Source of the DNA: Clostridia bacterium
GTDB lineage: Bacteria; Bacillota_A; Clostridia; Oscillospirales; CAG-272
DNA length: 7,337 bases
Reading direction: 5' to 3'
NCBI GenBank assembly: GCA_017500625.1
Contig: JAFVYX010000119.1
Coordinates: 1 to 7,337 of the forward strand
Shown one piece after another: positions 1 through 6,322 of the stretch; the first letter of the stretch is position 1; each line of letters begins with the position of its first letter. Made by a program: the position numbers and the translations under genes. The notes beneath the pieces are model-generated. The model searched no databases and had not been told where the DNA came from. It saw nothing but the letters and a program-made list of their open reading frames with translations.

Positions 1-840
1 CATACCGTAGTGGTTGTTGAACACGTTGAAGAGGATCGGCATACCGCCGTCCTCAAACTTGCCGTCCATACCCCAGAGCTTCGTGATCTGGTCCATCGAG
101 GCAAAGTTCAGGGCCTCCAGCACAGGGCCGCGGCCGGTCGCACCGTCGCCGCAGTTCGAGATGACGATGCCCTTCTTATGGTTCGAGCGCTTGTAGAGCG
201 CGGCACCGAGGGCAATGGGGGCGGAGGCACCGACGATCGCGTTGTTGGGCATCAGGCCGAAGGGAATGAAGAAGGCGTGCATCGAGCCGCCAAGACCGCG
301 GTTGAAGCCGGTCTTTCTGGCAAAGATCTCGGCCAGGGCGCCATAGAGCAGGAAGTTGATCGCCAGCTCCTTGACGTTGCCGCCCGCGTTCATATGCTTC
401 TCAACGACCGAAAGAACGGCTCCGCCGAGAAACTCCTTCATAATGTCGTAAAGCTCCGCGTCGTCGAGCTTATGGATCGAGGAAAGGCCCTTGGCCAGGA
501 TCTCACCGTGGCTTCTGTGCGAGCCGAAGGAGAGGTCGTTGATGTCCAGGCAGTAGGCCTCACCGACGGCCGAGGCCTCCTGGCCGATCGAAAGGTGGGC
601 GGGGCCGGGGTTGTTGTATTCCACGCCGTTGTAGCAGCTCTTGGTCTTGACCTCGTTCAGCATGGTCTCGAACTCACGAATGATCGCCATGTCGCGGTAG
701 ATGCGCATCATGTCGTCCTTCGTATAGAGCTTCAGCTCCTCCTTGAGGGTCTTGTTGTACTGGCAGACGGGAATGTCTTCAAAGTGAATGTAGCCGGCGT
801 CAAAGGCGCGGGCAGGATCAACGTATTGACTCTTAGGCAT
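1..840 (-). CDS. 2-oxoacid dehydrogenase E1 component, alpha-type region (partial, C-terminus beyond left edge)
   Basis: The first 280 codons are visible and the frame is still open at base 1. This is the thiamine-diphosphate-dependent decarboxylase of a pyruvate-dehydrogenase-type complex, which decarboxylates the 2-oxoacid and reductively acylates the lipoyl arm of E2. E1-alpha landmarks appear in order: GQEA (residues 87-90), HRSHG (108-112), GGSMH (184-188), GDGA starting the ThDP/Mg motif (231-234) and its closing NN (275-276). Two stretches are longer than in ordinary E1-alpha: about 75 residues between HRSHG and GGSMH, and about 44 between GDG and NN. This long form resembles, from memory, single-chain E1 proteins of roughly 800 residues in which alpha and beta halves are fused; the beta half would lie outside the window. 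The start ATG has a perfect AGGAGG 8 bases upstream (849-854). The gene is third in the E2-E3-E1 operon, 21 bases after E3. The substrate is not certain. Confidence 0.88.
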   Translation of the reverse strand, partial: MPKSQYVDPARAFDAGYIHFEDIPVCQYNKTLKEELKLYTKDDMMRIYRDMAIIREFETMLNEVKTKSCYNGVEYNNPGPAHLSIGQEASAVGEAYCLDINDLSFGSHRSHGEILAKGLSSIHKLDDAELYDIMKEFLGGAVLSVVEKHMNAGGNVKELAINFLLYGALAEIFARKTGFNRGLGGSMHAFFIPFGLMPNNAIVGASAPIALGAALYKRSNHKKGIVISNCGDGATGRGPVLEALNFASMDQITKLWGMDGKFEDGGMPILFNVFNNHYGM

Positions 841-861
841 GATTTTTTCCTCCTGATTTGA

Positions 862-2220
862 TTACATAAACATGGATTCGCGAATGACCTCGCAAACGGT
901 GGGGTGCGGGAAGACCAGCTTCTGAATATCCTCAACGCGCATCTCGGTCTCCACCATCATGGCGGCACCGTAGATGATCTCGGAGGCGTAGGAGCCGATC
1001 ATATGCAAGCCGACAATATTCTTGTGCTTCTTGTCGGTCAGGACCTTAAGAATGCCGTAGCCGTGCTCGTTCTCGGCGATATAACGTCCGCTGTACTTCA
1101 GCGTGACCGTCTTCACCTCAACGTCAAGCCCCTTTTCCTTGGCGGTCTCGGTCGTTTCCCCCACCGAGGCGACCTCGGGGTTCGTGTAGATGACCGAGGG
1201 GATCGAGCGGTAGTTGATGCGGTCGCGCTTGCCGAGAATGTTGTTGATGCACACCTCGCCCTCGCGGTAAGCGGTGTGGGCCAGCATCGATTTGCCGTTG
1301 ACGTCGCCCGCCGCCCATACGCCGGGCACGTTCGTCTTGCCGTATTCGTCGGTCACAATGGCGCCGCGCTCAAGACGCAGGCCGATGTTCTCGCAGCCAA
1401 GCCCCGCGGTCCGCGCACGGCGGCCGATCGAGACCAGTGCGTAATCGGCGGGGATCTCGGTCACCTTGCCGTCCTTCTCGTAGGACACGGTCTTGTTCTT
1501 GATCGAGGTCACCTTGGCGCCGAGAATGAACTCCACGCCGCGGGCGGCATAATCCTTCTGGAGAAGCGCGGAGATCTCGCGATCCACGGGGCCCGCGATG
1601 TGGTCGAGCATCTCAACGACGTACACCTTAGCGCCGACCGAATTGAAGTAGGAGGCCATCTCAAGGCCGATGACGCCGCCGCCCACCACCACAATGGTCT
1701 TGGGGATCGCGGGCAGGTCGAGGACCTCACGGTTGGTGAGGGCAAAGCCCTCCTTCAGGGAGTCGGCAAGGCCGTCGATCGGGGGCAGGGCGGGCGAGGA
1801 GCCGGTAGCGATCAGAAGCTGACGGCCAACGTAATCCTTGCCGTCCGCTGTGACCACAAAGCCGTCGGCACCGCGCTCCTTGATGACGGCGGAGGCCTTG
1901 ACGACCGTGACGCCGCTCTTTTTCAGCTTGGCGCCAACGCCGGCTACCAGCTGCTTGACAACGCCGTTCTTGCGGTTGACCACAAAGGCGTGGTCGATCT
2001 CGGCCGAGCCGAAGCTCACGCCGTAATCCTTGCTGTGCTTGGCATAATCGTAGATCTTGGCCGAGTAGAGAAGAGTTTTCGTGGGGATACAGCCCTCGTT
2101 GAGGCAAACGCCACCCAGCGCTCTTTCCTCAATGACCAGGGTCTTAAGGCCGGCGTGACCGGCACGCTCCGCAGCGTTGTAGCCCGCAGGGCCACCGCCG
2201 AGAATGATCAGATCGTACAT
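862..2220 (-). CDS. lpdA: Dihydrolipoamide dehydrogenase (E3)
   Basis: This 452-residue flavoprotein reoxidises the dihydrolipoyl arm of E2 and passes the electrons through FAD to NAD+. The length is normal for the family. Visible in order: an N-terminal FAD-binding GGGPAG (8-13), the redox-active disulfide CLNEGC (Cys39 and Cys44) followed by IPTK, the LIATGSSP segment (136-143), the NAD-binding GGGVIG (180-185) with its acidic strand end VVEM (201-204), the second FAD motif AAGDV (303-307), and the C-terminal catalytic His-Glu pair in HPTVCE (His439, Glu444). There is no N-terminal lipoyl domain, unlike some Firmicute E3 proteins. It starts 12 bases after the E2 stop; that spacer is GGGGGGAG plus four bases and serves as the ribosome binding site, so translation is probably coupled. 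All catalytic residues are present, so it should be active. It could also serve another lipoyl system such as glycine cleavage, but the operon argues for the local complex. Confidence 0.96.
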   Translation of the reverse strand: MYDLIILGGGPAGYNAAERAGHAGLKTLVIEERALGGVCLNEGCIPTKTLLYSAKIYDYAKHSKDYGVSFGSAEIDHAFVVNRKNGVVKQLVAGVGAKLKKSGVTVVKASAVIKERGADGFVVTADGKDYVGRQLLIATGSSPALPPIDGLADSLKEGFALTNREVLDLPAIPKTIVVVGGGVIGLEMASYFNSVGAKVYVVEMLDHIAGPVDREISALLQKDYAARGVEFILGAKVTSIKNKTVSYEKDGKVTEIPADYALVSIGRRARTAGLGCENIGLRLERGAIVTDEYGKTNVPGVWAAGDVNGKSMLAHTAYREGEVCINNILGKRDRINYRSIPSVIYTNPEVASVGETTETAKEKGLDVEVKTVTLKYSGRYIAENEHGYGILKVLTDKKHKNIVGLHMIGSYASEIIYGAAMMVETEMRVEDIQKLVFPHPTVCEVIRESMFM

Positions 2221-2232
2221 TGCGCTCCCCCC

Positions 2233-3570
2233 TTACTTCGCCATGAGGAGATCGATGTTCTCCAGCGCAAAGCCGAGGTCCTTTAAGAATCTCGCGGCAT
2301 CGGCGCCGTCCAGCACACGGTGGTCGACCGTGAGCGAGAGGCCCATCGCGGGGTAAACGACGTCCTCGCCGTCAACCTCCTTCAGGCGTCTTGTCACGCA
2401 GTCAACGCCGAGAATGGCGGTCTGGGGAGGATTGATGATGGGAGTGAAGGACTCAATGCCGAGCGAGCCGAGGTTTGAGACCGTGAAGGTCGCGCCCGTC
2501 AGCAGGTCGGGATTGATGTTGCCGTTCTGCGCCGCGGTGATGACCGTCTTCGCGCTCTTCGAAATGTCGTTCAGCGACATCGTGTCGGCACCGAAAACGG
2601 TAGGCACCATCAGGCCGCGCTCGGTGTCGACGGCAATGCCGAGGTTGACCGAGGAGAAGTAGCGCATCTTGTCGTCAAGGCAATGCGCGTTGAAGCCGCG
2701 GTGCTTGGGGTAGCGAAGCACGCGGGAGACGGCGTACAGGATCACGTCGTTCAGCGTGATGTTGGCAAGGCCCATCTTCTCGGCGCCCGCCTTCAGCGAC
2801 TGGCGGAGAGCGAGGAGCTTCGTGGCGTCAAAGGACGAGTTGAAGGTGAGCTGCGCCATGCCGGAGAGAGAGGCGCACATCTGCTTGGCAATGATCTTGC
2901 GGATATTCGGCAGCTTCTCGTCGACGTACTCGGCAGGGGCTGCGGCAGGCATCGCCGCCTCGGCAGCGGGGGCCTTGGGCGCGGCAAGATCGCCAAGCAC
3001 CACCTTGCCGTTGATGCCCGAGCCCCGGGTGGCGCTCGTGTAATCGGCGGCGGCGGCGGGCGACACGGTCAGCCCCTTGTCCAGCAGGGCCTGCACGTCA
3101 CGCTCGATGATGCGGCCGTTGGGGCCGGTGGGGGCGGCCTTCAGAAGGTCGGCGCCCGTCTTGTCGGCCAGGATCTTGGCACGCGGGGAAATGGCGCCGG
3201 TCGCGGCGGCGGTCGCGGGAGCGGCCTCGGTTACCTCGGCGGCGGGGGCGGCGGCAGCGGCAGGAGCCGCAGGGGCCTCGGCAGGAGCGGGGGCCGCCTC
3301 ACCGGCGGGCACCAGCGCCGAGAAATCCTCGCCCTCATTGCCGATCACACAAACGGTTTCCAGGCAGGGAACGTCATCGCCCTCCTCACGGAAGATCGCA
3401 AGGAGCACACCGCTCTCGGGAGCCGGCTCCTCAAAGGAGGACTTGTCAGTCTCGTAGGAGAAAAGGACGTCGCCCTTTTCCACCTTGTCGCCAACCTTTT
3501 TGTTCCACGCCGTAATGATGCAGGACTCAACGCTTTGTCCCTGGCGGGGCATAATAATCGGAGTTGCCAT
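2233..3570 (-). CDS. Dihydrolipoamide acyltransferase (E2) of a 2-oxoacid dehydrogenase complex
   Basis: This 445-residue protein is the structural core of the complex. It carries the acyl group on a lipoyl-lysine and transfers it to CoA. Domain order: one lipoyl domain (about 1-80) with Lys43 in ETDKSS as the lipoylation site; an Ala/Pro-rich swinging linker (about 90-125); a peripheral-subunit-binding domain that docks E1/E3 (about 127-163, starting ISPRAKILA); a second Ala/Pro linker (about 197-214); and the catalytic trimer domain (about 215-445) ending in DHRVLDG, with His417 and Asp421 as catalytic residues. It is the first gene of the operon, followed by E3 and E1. The ATG is preceded by AAAGGA (3581-3586) at a 10-base spacing, and a strong promoter lies just upstream. 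The family assignment is firm. Pyruvate is the likeliest substrate, but E2 sequence alone does not separate acetyl, acetoin and branched-chain types, so no specific symbol is given. Confidence 0.95.
   Translation of the reverse strand: MATPIIMPRQGQSVESCIITAWNKKVGDKVEKGDVLFSYETDKSSFEEPAPESGVLLAIFREEGDDVPCLETVCVIGNEGEDFSALVPAGEAAPAPAEAPAAPAAAAAPAAEVTEAAPATAAATGAISPRAKILADKTGADLLKAAPTGPNGRIIERDVQALLDKGLTVSPAAAADYTSATRGSGINGKVVLGDLAAPKAPAAEAAMPAAAPAEYVDEKLPNIRKIIAKQMCASLSGMAQLTFNSSFDATKLLALRQSLKAGAEKMGLANITLNDVILYAVSRVLRYPKHRGFNAHCLDDKMRYFSSVNLGIAVDTERGLMVPTVFGADTMSLNDISKSAKTVITAAQNGNINPDLLTGATFTVSNLGSLGIESFTPIINPPQTAILGVDCVTRRLKEVDGEDVVYPAMGLSLTVDHRVLDGADAARFLKDLGFALENIDLLMAK
3199..3297 (-). repeat. 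Low-complexity Ala/Pro linker coding segment in E2
   Basis: This GC-rich run of GCC/GCG/GCT/CCC-type codons encodes E2 residues of about 92-124, almost entirely Ala with Pro, Glu and Thr. It is the flexible arm between the lipoyl and subunit-binding domains. The DNA is repetitive in character but is not a tandem array of a fixed unit. Slippage here would change arm length between strains. Confidence 0.75.
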
Positions 3571-3627
3571 GGTTATCTATTCCTTTCGCATCTTTTGTTA
3601 TTTGGTTTCGGATTTTCTGCGCCTATT

Positions 3628-3656
3628 ATTGTACCACCAACGCACGGAAATGTCAA
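3628..3656 (-). promoter_or_regulatory. Sigma-A-type promoter of the E2-E3-E1 operon
   Basis: Reading the minus strand, TTGACA (3656-3651, perfect -35) is followed by exactly 17 bases and TACAAT (3633-3628, 5 of 6 for -10). A TGG directly before the -10 makes it an extended -10. An AT-rich stretch lies just upstream of the -35 (about 3661-3690) and could act as an UP element. The predicted transcript starts near 3621, leaving a leader of about 50 bases before the E2 ATG. I see no riboswitch-like structure in this leader. Confidence 0.85.
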
Positions 3657-3704
3657 GCACATTTATATATAATATAGAATACGAAATTATTCGCGCGTCG
3701 CAAT

Positions 3705-3738
3705 GGAAAAAAGAAGAAGGGCCACGGCCCTTCCTCTT
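3705..3738 (-). terminator. Intrinsic terminator after the GH28-like gene
   Basis: On the minus strand, AAGAGGAAGGGC (3738-3727) pairs with GCCCTTCTTCTT (3722-3711). This gives a 12-bp stem with one G-U pair around the tetraloop CGTG, followed by a T run. It begins 9 bases after the GH28-like stop codon and lies upstream of the operon promoter for E2, so it separates the two same-strand transcription units. Confidence 0.9.
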
Positions 3739-3747
3739 ACGTCACCG

Positions 3748-5043
3748 TCAGAGCGCCCCCACGCGCTCGGGGACATCGCCCGCCACCACGCGGATCGGCG
3801 TGCCTCCAACGACCGTAACGGTCTCGGCTCTGTCGGTCAGAAGGTGCGCATCGGCAAAGCCCTCTATCGTCACGTTCTCAAAAAGGATCTCGCGGCAGCG
3901 CTTCGCGTTCAGAATGGGGAATTCGGCCCCCTCGCTTCCCGCCGTCAGGCGGACGTTCTTAAGTCGGAACGAGAGCGGCTCATCGTCCACCGAGGTGAGG
4001 TCGCCGGGGAGAGAAAGTCCCGTGATCTCGCAGTTCTCAAAGGTGATAGACGAGAGGGGGCGGTTGCAGCACCACTGGCGGTCGCGGGAGAAGGGGTGCT
4101 GAAAGAGGGCGTCGGGATTTTCAAAGCGGCAGTTCCTCACCGTGATGTTCCCGGGGGCCTTGCGGATCTCGGCGCGGTGATCGCAGTAGTAGAGGAAGGG
4201 GGTGTGCATCGAGTGACGGCACGCCGCCGTCGCAAGCACGCCGTTTTCCTTTTCCTCCTTGGTCAGCATATTGCGGAAGCCAAAGCTCCCGGGCGCTATG
4301 CCGTGGCAGTCCTCAATGAGAACGTCGGTGCCGCCAAAGCGAATGGCCGAGCAGGAGGCGTCCAAAACACAGCGGCGGACCGTCACGTTTTGGTTGTCAA
4401 AGCCCGCAATGCAGTCGTCACCCGTGCGGAAGACCGAGTCCTCGATAAGAACGTTGTCGCAGGTGCGGATATCAAAGCCGTCGTGACCGCCGAGAACGGT
4501 GATACCGCGCACCGTGATGTCTTGGGAATTGAAGATGGCGTGCGCCCAGTTGGCGCTGTCGGTGATCATGTAGCCCTCAAAACGCAGGTTTTTGGAGGCC
4601 TGTACGTTGATGGCGTGCGGGCCGCGGTAATTCTCCTCGCCCTCGGGATCGTAGCAGTTGGCGCCGTCAATGTACGAGCCGACCTCGCCAATAATGGCCA
4701 CGTCGTGCGCGTTCACGATCTTGATGAGGGCGTTCTGCCAGCGGCTGTACGGATACACGCTCCGCCTCTCGTCGGGCTGCTCGGGAAAGTCGATCGGCTC
4801 CACCGTATCGGTAAGGTAGGAGGCGTATTGCTCGGGATCGCGCACACCGCGCAGGATCGCGCCCGATCTTAAGTAAAGCTCACAGCCCGAGCGCAGACGG
4901 AGTCCCCCCGTCAGGAAGATGCCGCAGGGCACCACCACACGGCCGCCGCCCGCAAGAAAGCAGGCGTCGATCGCCGCCTGGATCGCCTCGGTCTGCACGC
5001 GGTCGGAAACGCATGCACCGAAATCGGTGATCAAAAAATCCAT
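3748..5043 (-). CDS. GH28-like (polygalacturonase-family) parallel beta-helix protein, no signal peptide
   Basis: This 431-residue protein has the repeating short-strand pattern of a right-handed parallel beta-helix, with many NVxIEDCxF-like rungs (for example 196-205, 219-228, 239-246, 313-322). The polygalacturonase active-site pattern is partly present: HDGFD (187-191) aligns with the NTDGID-type motif (Asp188, Asp191), and TGDDCIAG (207-214) aligns with the GDDC-type motif (Asp209, Asp210). The usual downstream Gly-His-Gly is not seen where expected; the protein reads SAIRFGG there (232-238). It begins MDFLITDFGA with no hydrophobic leader, so it is probably cytoplasmic. That would suit cleavage of imported pectin- or uronate-containing oligosaccharides, although the true substrate is unknown. 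The start has AGGGAG (5051-5056) at a 7-base spacing. It is a single-gene unit with its own promoter and terminator and no transporter or other carbohydrate gene nearby. A related beta-helix enzyme such as an epimerase or lyase is possible. Confidence 0.82.
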   Translation of the reverse strand: MDFLITDFGACVSDRVQTEAIQAAIDACFLAGGGRVVVPCGIFLTGGLRLRSGCELYLRSGAILRGVRDPEQYASYLTDTVEPIDFPEQPDERRSVYPYSRWQNALIKIVNAHDVAIIGEVGSYIDGANCYDPEGEENYRGPHAINVQASKNLRFEGYMITDSANWAHAIFNSQDITVRGITVLGGHDGFDIRTCDNVLIEDSVFRTGDDCIAGFDNQNVTVRRCVLDASCSAIRFGGTDVLIEDCHGIAPGSFGFRNMLTKEEKENGVLATAACRHSMHTPFLYYCDHRAEIRKAPGNITVRNCRFENPDALFQHPFSRDRQWCCNRPLSSITFENCEITGLSLPGDLTSVDDEPLSFRLKNVRLTAGSEGAEFPILNAKRCREILFENVTIEGFADAHLLTDRAETVTVVGGTPIRVVAGDVPERVGAL

Positions 5044-5073
5044 AGCAAAGCTCCCTGGTTTTAATTTGCCTTT

Positions 5074-5102
5074 ATTTTACCACACGTCAATGCCGATTTC
5101 AA
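5074..5102 (-). promoter_or_regulatory. Promoter of the GH28-like gene
   Basis: On the minus strand, TTGAAA (5102-5097) is followed by a 17-base spacer and TAAAAT (5079-5074), with TGG directly before the -10 (extended -10). The predicted start near 5067 gives a short leader before the ATG at 5043. The architecture closely matches the E2 operon promoter in the same window. Confidence 0.75.
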
Positions 5103-5113
5103 GCGTTTTGAAA
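5097..5113. promoter_or_regulatory. Candidate operator dyad over the GH28-like -35 box
   Basis: TTTCAA (5097-5102) and TTGAAA (5108-5113) form a perfect 6-bp inverted repeat around GCGTT, and one arm is the -35 box itself. Overlapping it is CGTTTT-G-AAAACG (5104-5116), and then CGAAA-TAT-TTTCG (5115-5127). A 17-bp dyad with a CG near its centre resembles sites of LacI-type sugar regulators, and its position would suit repression. No regulator gene is in the window. AT-rich sequence produces such dyads by chance, so this is only a candidate. Confidence 0.35.
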
Positions 5114-5142
5114 ACGAAATATTTTCGGTGCGGCGGTTTTTC

Positions 5143-5171
5143 TTGCTTTTTTCCTCACTCCGCGCTATAAT
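5143..5171 (+). promoter_or_regulatory. Promoter of the Cys-rich/YwaF-like operon
   Basis: TTGCTT (5143-5148; only the TTG matches consensus) is followed by a 17-base spacer and a perfect TATAAT (5166-5171). The predicted start near 5178 gives a leader of about 44 bases. This promoter is divergent from that of the GH28-like gene; the two -35 boxes are about 40 bases apart. Confidence 0.65.
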
Positions 5172-5215
5172 GAAAAAAGAAAGAGAGTGGTCGCTCCATT
5201 AAAGAAGAAAAGGAA

Positions 5216-5231
5216 CCCGTTATGAAGCGGG
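5216..5231 (+). promoter_or_regulatory. Possible hairpin presenting the start codon
   Basis: CCCGTT (5216-5221) can pair with AGCGGG (5226-5231), with one G-U pair, leaving ATGA as a tetraloop that holds the start codon of the Cys-rich protein. The SD AAAGGA lies just before it at about 5209-5214. It could modulate initiation, but the stem is only six pairs. Confidence 0.3.
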
Positions 5232-5473
5232 AATCCCTGAGAGAAGAATTTGAGGGAGCTGTTGCGTGCTCGGGCGGTCCTTGCGCCATGGGCATCGGCT
5301 GTATTGAGAAGCACGATCAGCATCTCCCCCCGGGCACCGCTCCCGTCGGCTGCTCGCGGACGCTGGCCGCGGCCGCCATGGACATCACAGTTGATCGCCT
5401 GGCTCACATCTTTGAGGTCCTCCGTGACGATGAGGAATGTCTTGCGATGAACGAGGACGTCGAGCCCTCGTAA
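5222..5473 (+). CDS. Small cysteine-rich protein of unknown function
   Basis: I do not recognise this 83-residue protein. It has five cysteines (16, 21, 27, 44, 73); the first four lie in CSGGPC, GIGC and VGCS with spacing C-x4-C-x5-C-x16-C. A His-containing segment EKHDQHLPPG (29-38) lies between the third and fourth. Residues of about 46-72 look helical and amphipathic (TLAAAAMDITVDRLAHIFEV), and the C-terminus is acidic. There is no signal peptide or membrane segment, so it is probably cytoplasmic. The Cys/His arrangement could bind a metal or Fe-S cluster, but no named family motif is complete. It is supported as a real gene by AAAGGA just before the ATG, a promoter upstream, a clean stop, and a 21-base spacer leading to a second gene with its own AAGGAG. 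Codon choice in the second half matches the neighbours. Confidence 0.7.
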   Translation: MKRESLREEFEGAVACSGGPCAMGIGCIEKHDQHLPPGTAPVGCSRTLAAAAMDITVDRLAHIFEVLRDDEECLAMNEDVEPS

Positions 5474-5494
5474 GCAACGGTTAAGGAGAGCTTT

Positions 5495-6250
5495 ATGTTA
5501 GACGGAACACACCTTCTTTTTATCCTGATCTCGGCACTTGTCACGGCCGTGCTTTGCGTGGTGCTCCACCATCTTCGCCGCCCGCGCCTTGGGCACGCGG
5601 CCGTTGTCCTTGCGGCCGTTGGCACGGTCGCTTTGCATTACAGCCCCCTCTGGGTGAGCTACCTGACCACGGGCACCGCCACGGTAGCGGCCGAGATGCT
5701 CTTTCTCATTTACCCCTGCCACATCTGTATGTGGCTTCTCGTTCTCTCCTCGGCGCTTCTCCAAAAAGAGGATCCCCTCTCGCGCCTTATCAAGGATTTC
5801 ACCTTCTGGGGTGGCACGGTCTGCGGTACGATCGGCCTTGTCCTCAACGAGAATTACGACCACATGCCCGATCTTAGCAATTACAACGTCTTAAAGGGGC
5901 TGCTTTCGCACAGCGTGATGGTCCTTGGCTGTGTGCTTCTGCTCGTTCTGGGCCACGTCCGTATCCGCGTCGGCCGTGGGCTGGCGGCGGTGGTCGCGGG
6001 GCTTGCCCTCTTTTATCTCAGCGGTCTTTTTGTCAATGCGCTGTTCGCGCATTACGGCTTGCCCTCGCGCAATGCGATGTACCTCGAGAGCACTCCCTAT
6101 CCCGCGCTTCCGTGGATCAACAGCGCCACGGTTGCCCTCGCCGCCCTTGCCGTCGTCTTTCTTTCGTCGGCCCTCTACGAGTGGTTGGCCCTGCCGCGCG
6201 AGGAGCGCTGGTACCGTCGCCTTATGGCCGTCATCAAAAAACACCGCTGA
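5495..6250 (+). CDS. YwaF/TMEM164-like polytopic membrane protein
   Basis: This 251-residue, very hydrophobic protein has about seven predicted membrane helices (roughly 5-25, 36-58, 62-89, 102-118, 135-155, 160-186 and 208-230) and a short basic tail ending KKHR. It resembles the bacterial YwaF-type family (TIGR02206), related to eukaryotic TMEM164. The conserved spots are an intramembrane cysteine in YPCHIC (Cys78, preceded by Cys75) and a histidine in LLSHS (His139), 61 residues apart. In human TMEM164 a Cys-His pair with similar spacing is reported to be needed for acyl transfer between phospholipids. The bacterial function is not established, so a membrane-lipid acyltransferase or thioesterase role is inference. 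The gene follows the Cys-rich ORF by 21 bases, with AAGGAG (5483-5488) six bases before the ATG, so the two are co-transcribed. An intrinsic terminator lies just beyond. The family call rests on hydropathy and these motifs only. Confidence 0.72.
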   Translation: MLDGTHLLFILISALVTAVLCVVLHHLRRPRLGHAAVVLAAVGTVALHYSPLWVSYLTTGTATVAAEMLFLIYPCHICMWLLVLSSALLQKEDPLSRLIKDFTFWGGTVCGTIGLVLNENYDHMPDLSNYNVLKGLLSHSVMVLGCVLLLVLGHVRIRVGRGLAAVVAGLALFYLSGLFVNALFAHYGLPSRNAMYLESTPYPALPWINSATVALAALAVVFLSSALYEWLALPREERWYRRLMAVIKKHR

Positions 6251-6272
6251 GGGCGCAAGGAGATGCCTTAGC

Positions 6273-6305
6273 AAAAAAGCACGAACGTTCGTTCGTGCTT
6301 TTTTT
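6273..6305. terminator. Bidirectional intrinsic terminator between convergent genes
   Basis: A perfect 14-bp inverted repeat, A6 plus GCACGAAC (6273-6286) and GTTCGTGC plus T6 (6291-6304), surrounds the loop GTTC. On the plus strand it ends in seven Ts and on the minus strand in six. It lies 22 bases after the membrane-protein stop and 18 bases beyond the GNAT stop, so it can end both converging transcripts. Confidence 0.93.
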
Positions 6306-6322
6306 GTACGCTGTTTTTGGTG

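Noticed and set aside
10..861. Plus-strand open frame of 283 codons opposite E1
   Set aside because: Shadow of the E1 gene, whose ThDP motifs and AGGAGG define the real strand.
904..2286. Long plus-strand open frame of 460 codons opposite E3
   Set aside because: It lies antisense to an unmistakable lipoamide dehydrogenase; its product is Asp/His/Leu/Val-rich with no domain, as expected from the complement of GC-rich codons.
3576..3590. Tiny upstream ORF (ATG plus three codons, then TAG) on the minus strand overlapping the E2 SD
   Set aside because: It has no SD of its own and encodes only four residues; most likely a chance ATG.
2683..3672. Plus-strand open frame of 329 codons opposite E2
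   Set aside because: Gly/Arg-rich product caused by reading the Ala/Pro linker in reverse; the minus strand encodes a complete E2.
3703..4872. Plus-strand open frame of 389 codons opposite the GH28-like gene
   Set aside because: It starts within the terminator hairpin and has no family features; the minus-strand gene has a beta-helix pattern, SD, promoter and terminator.
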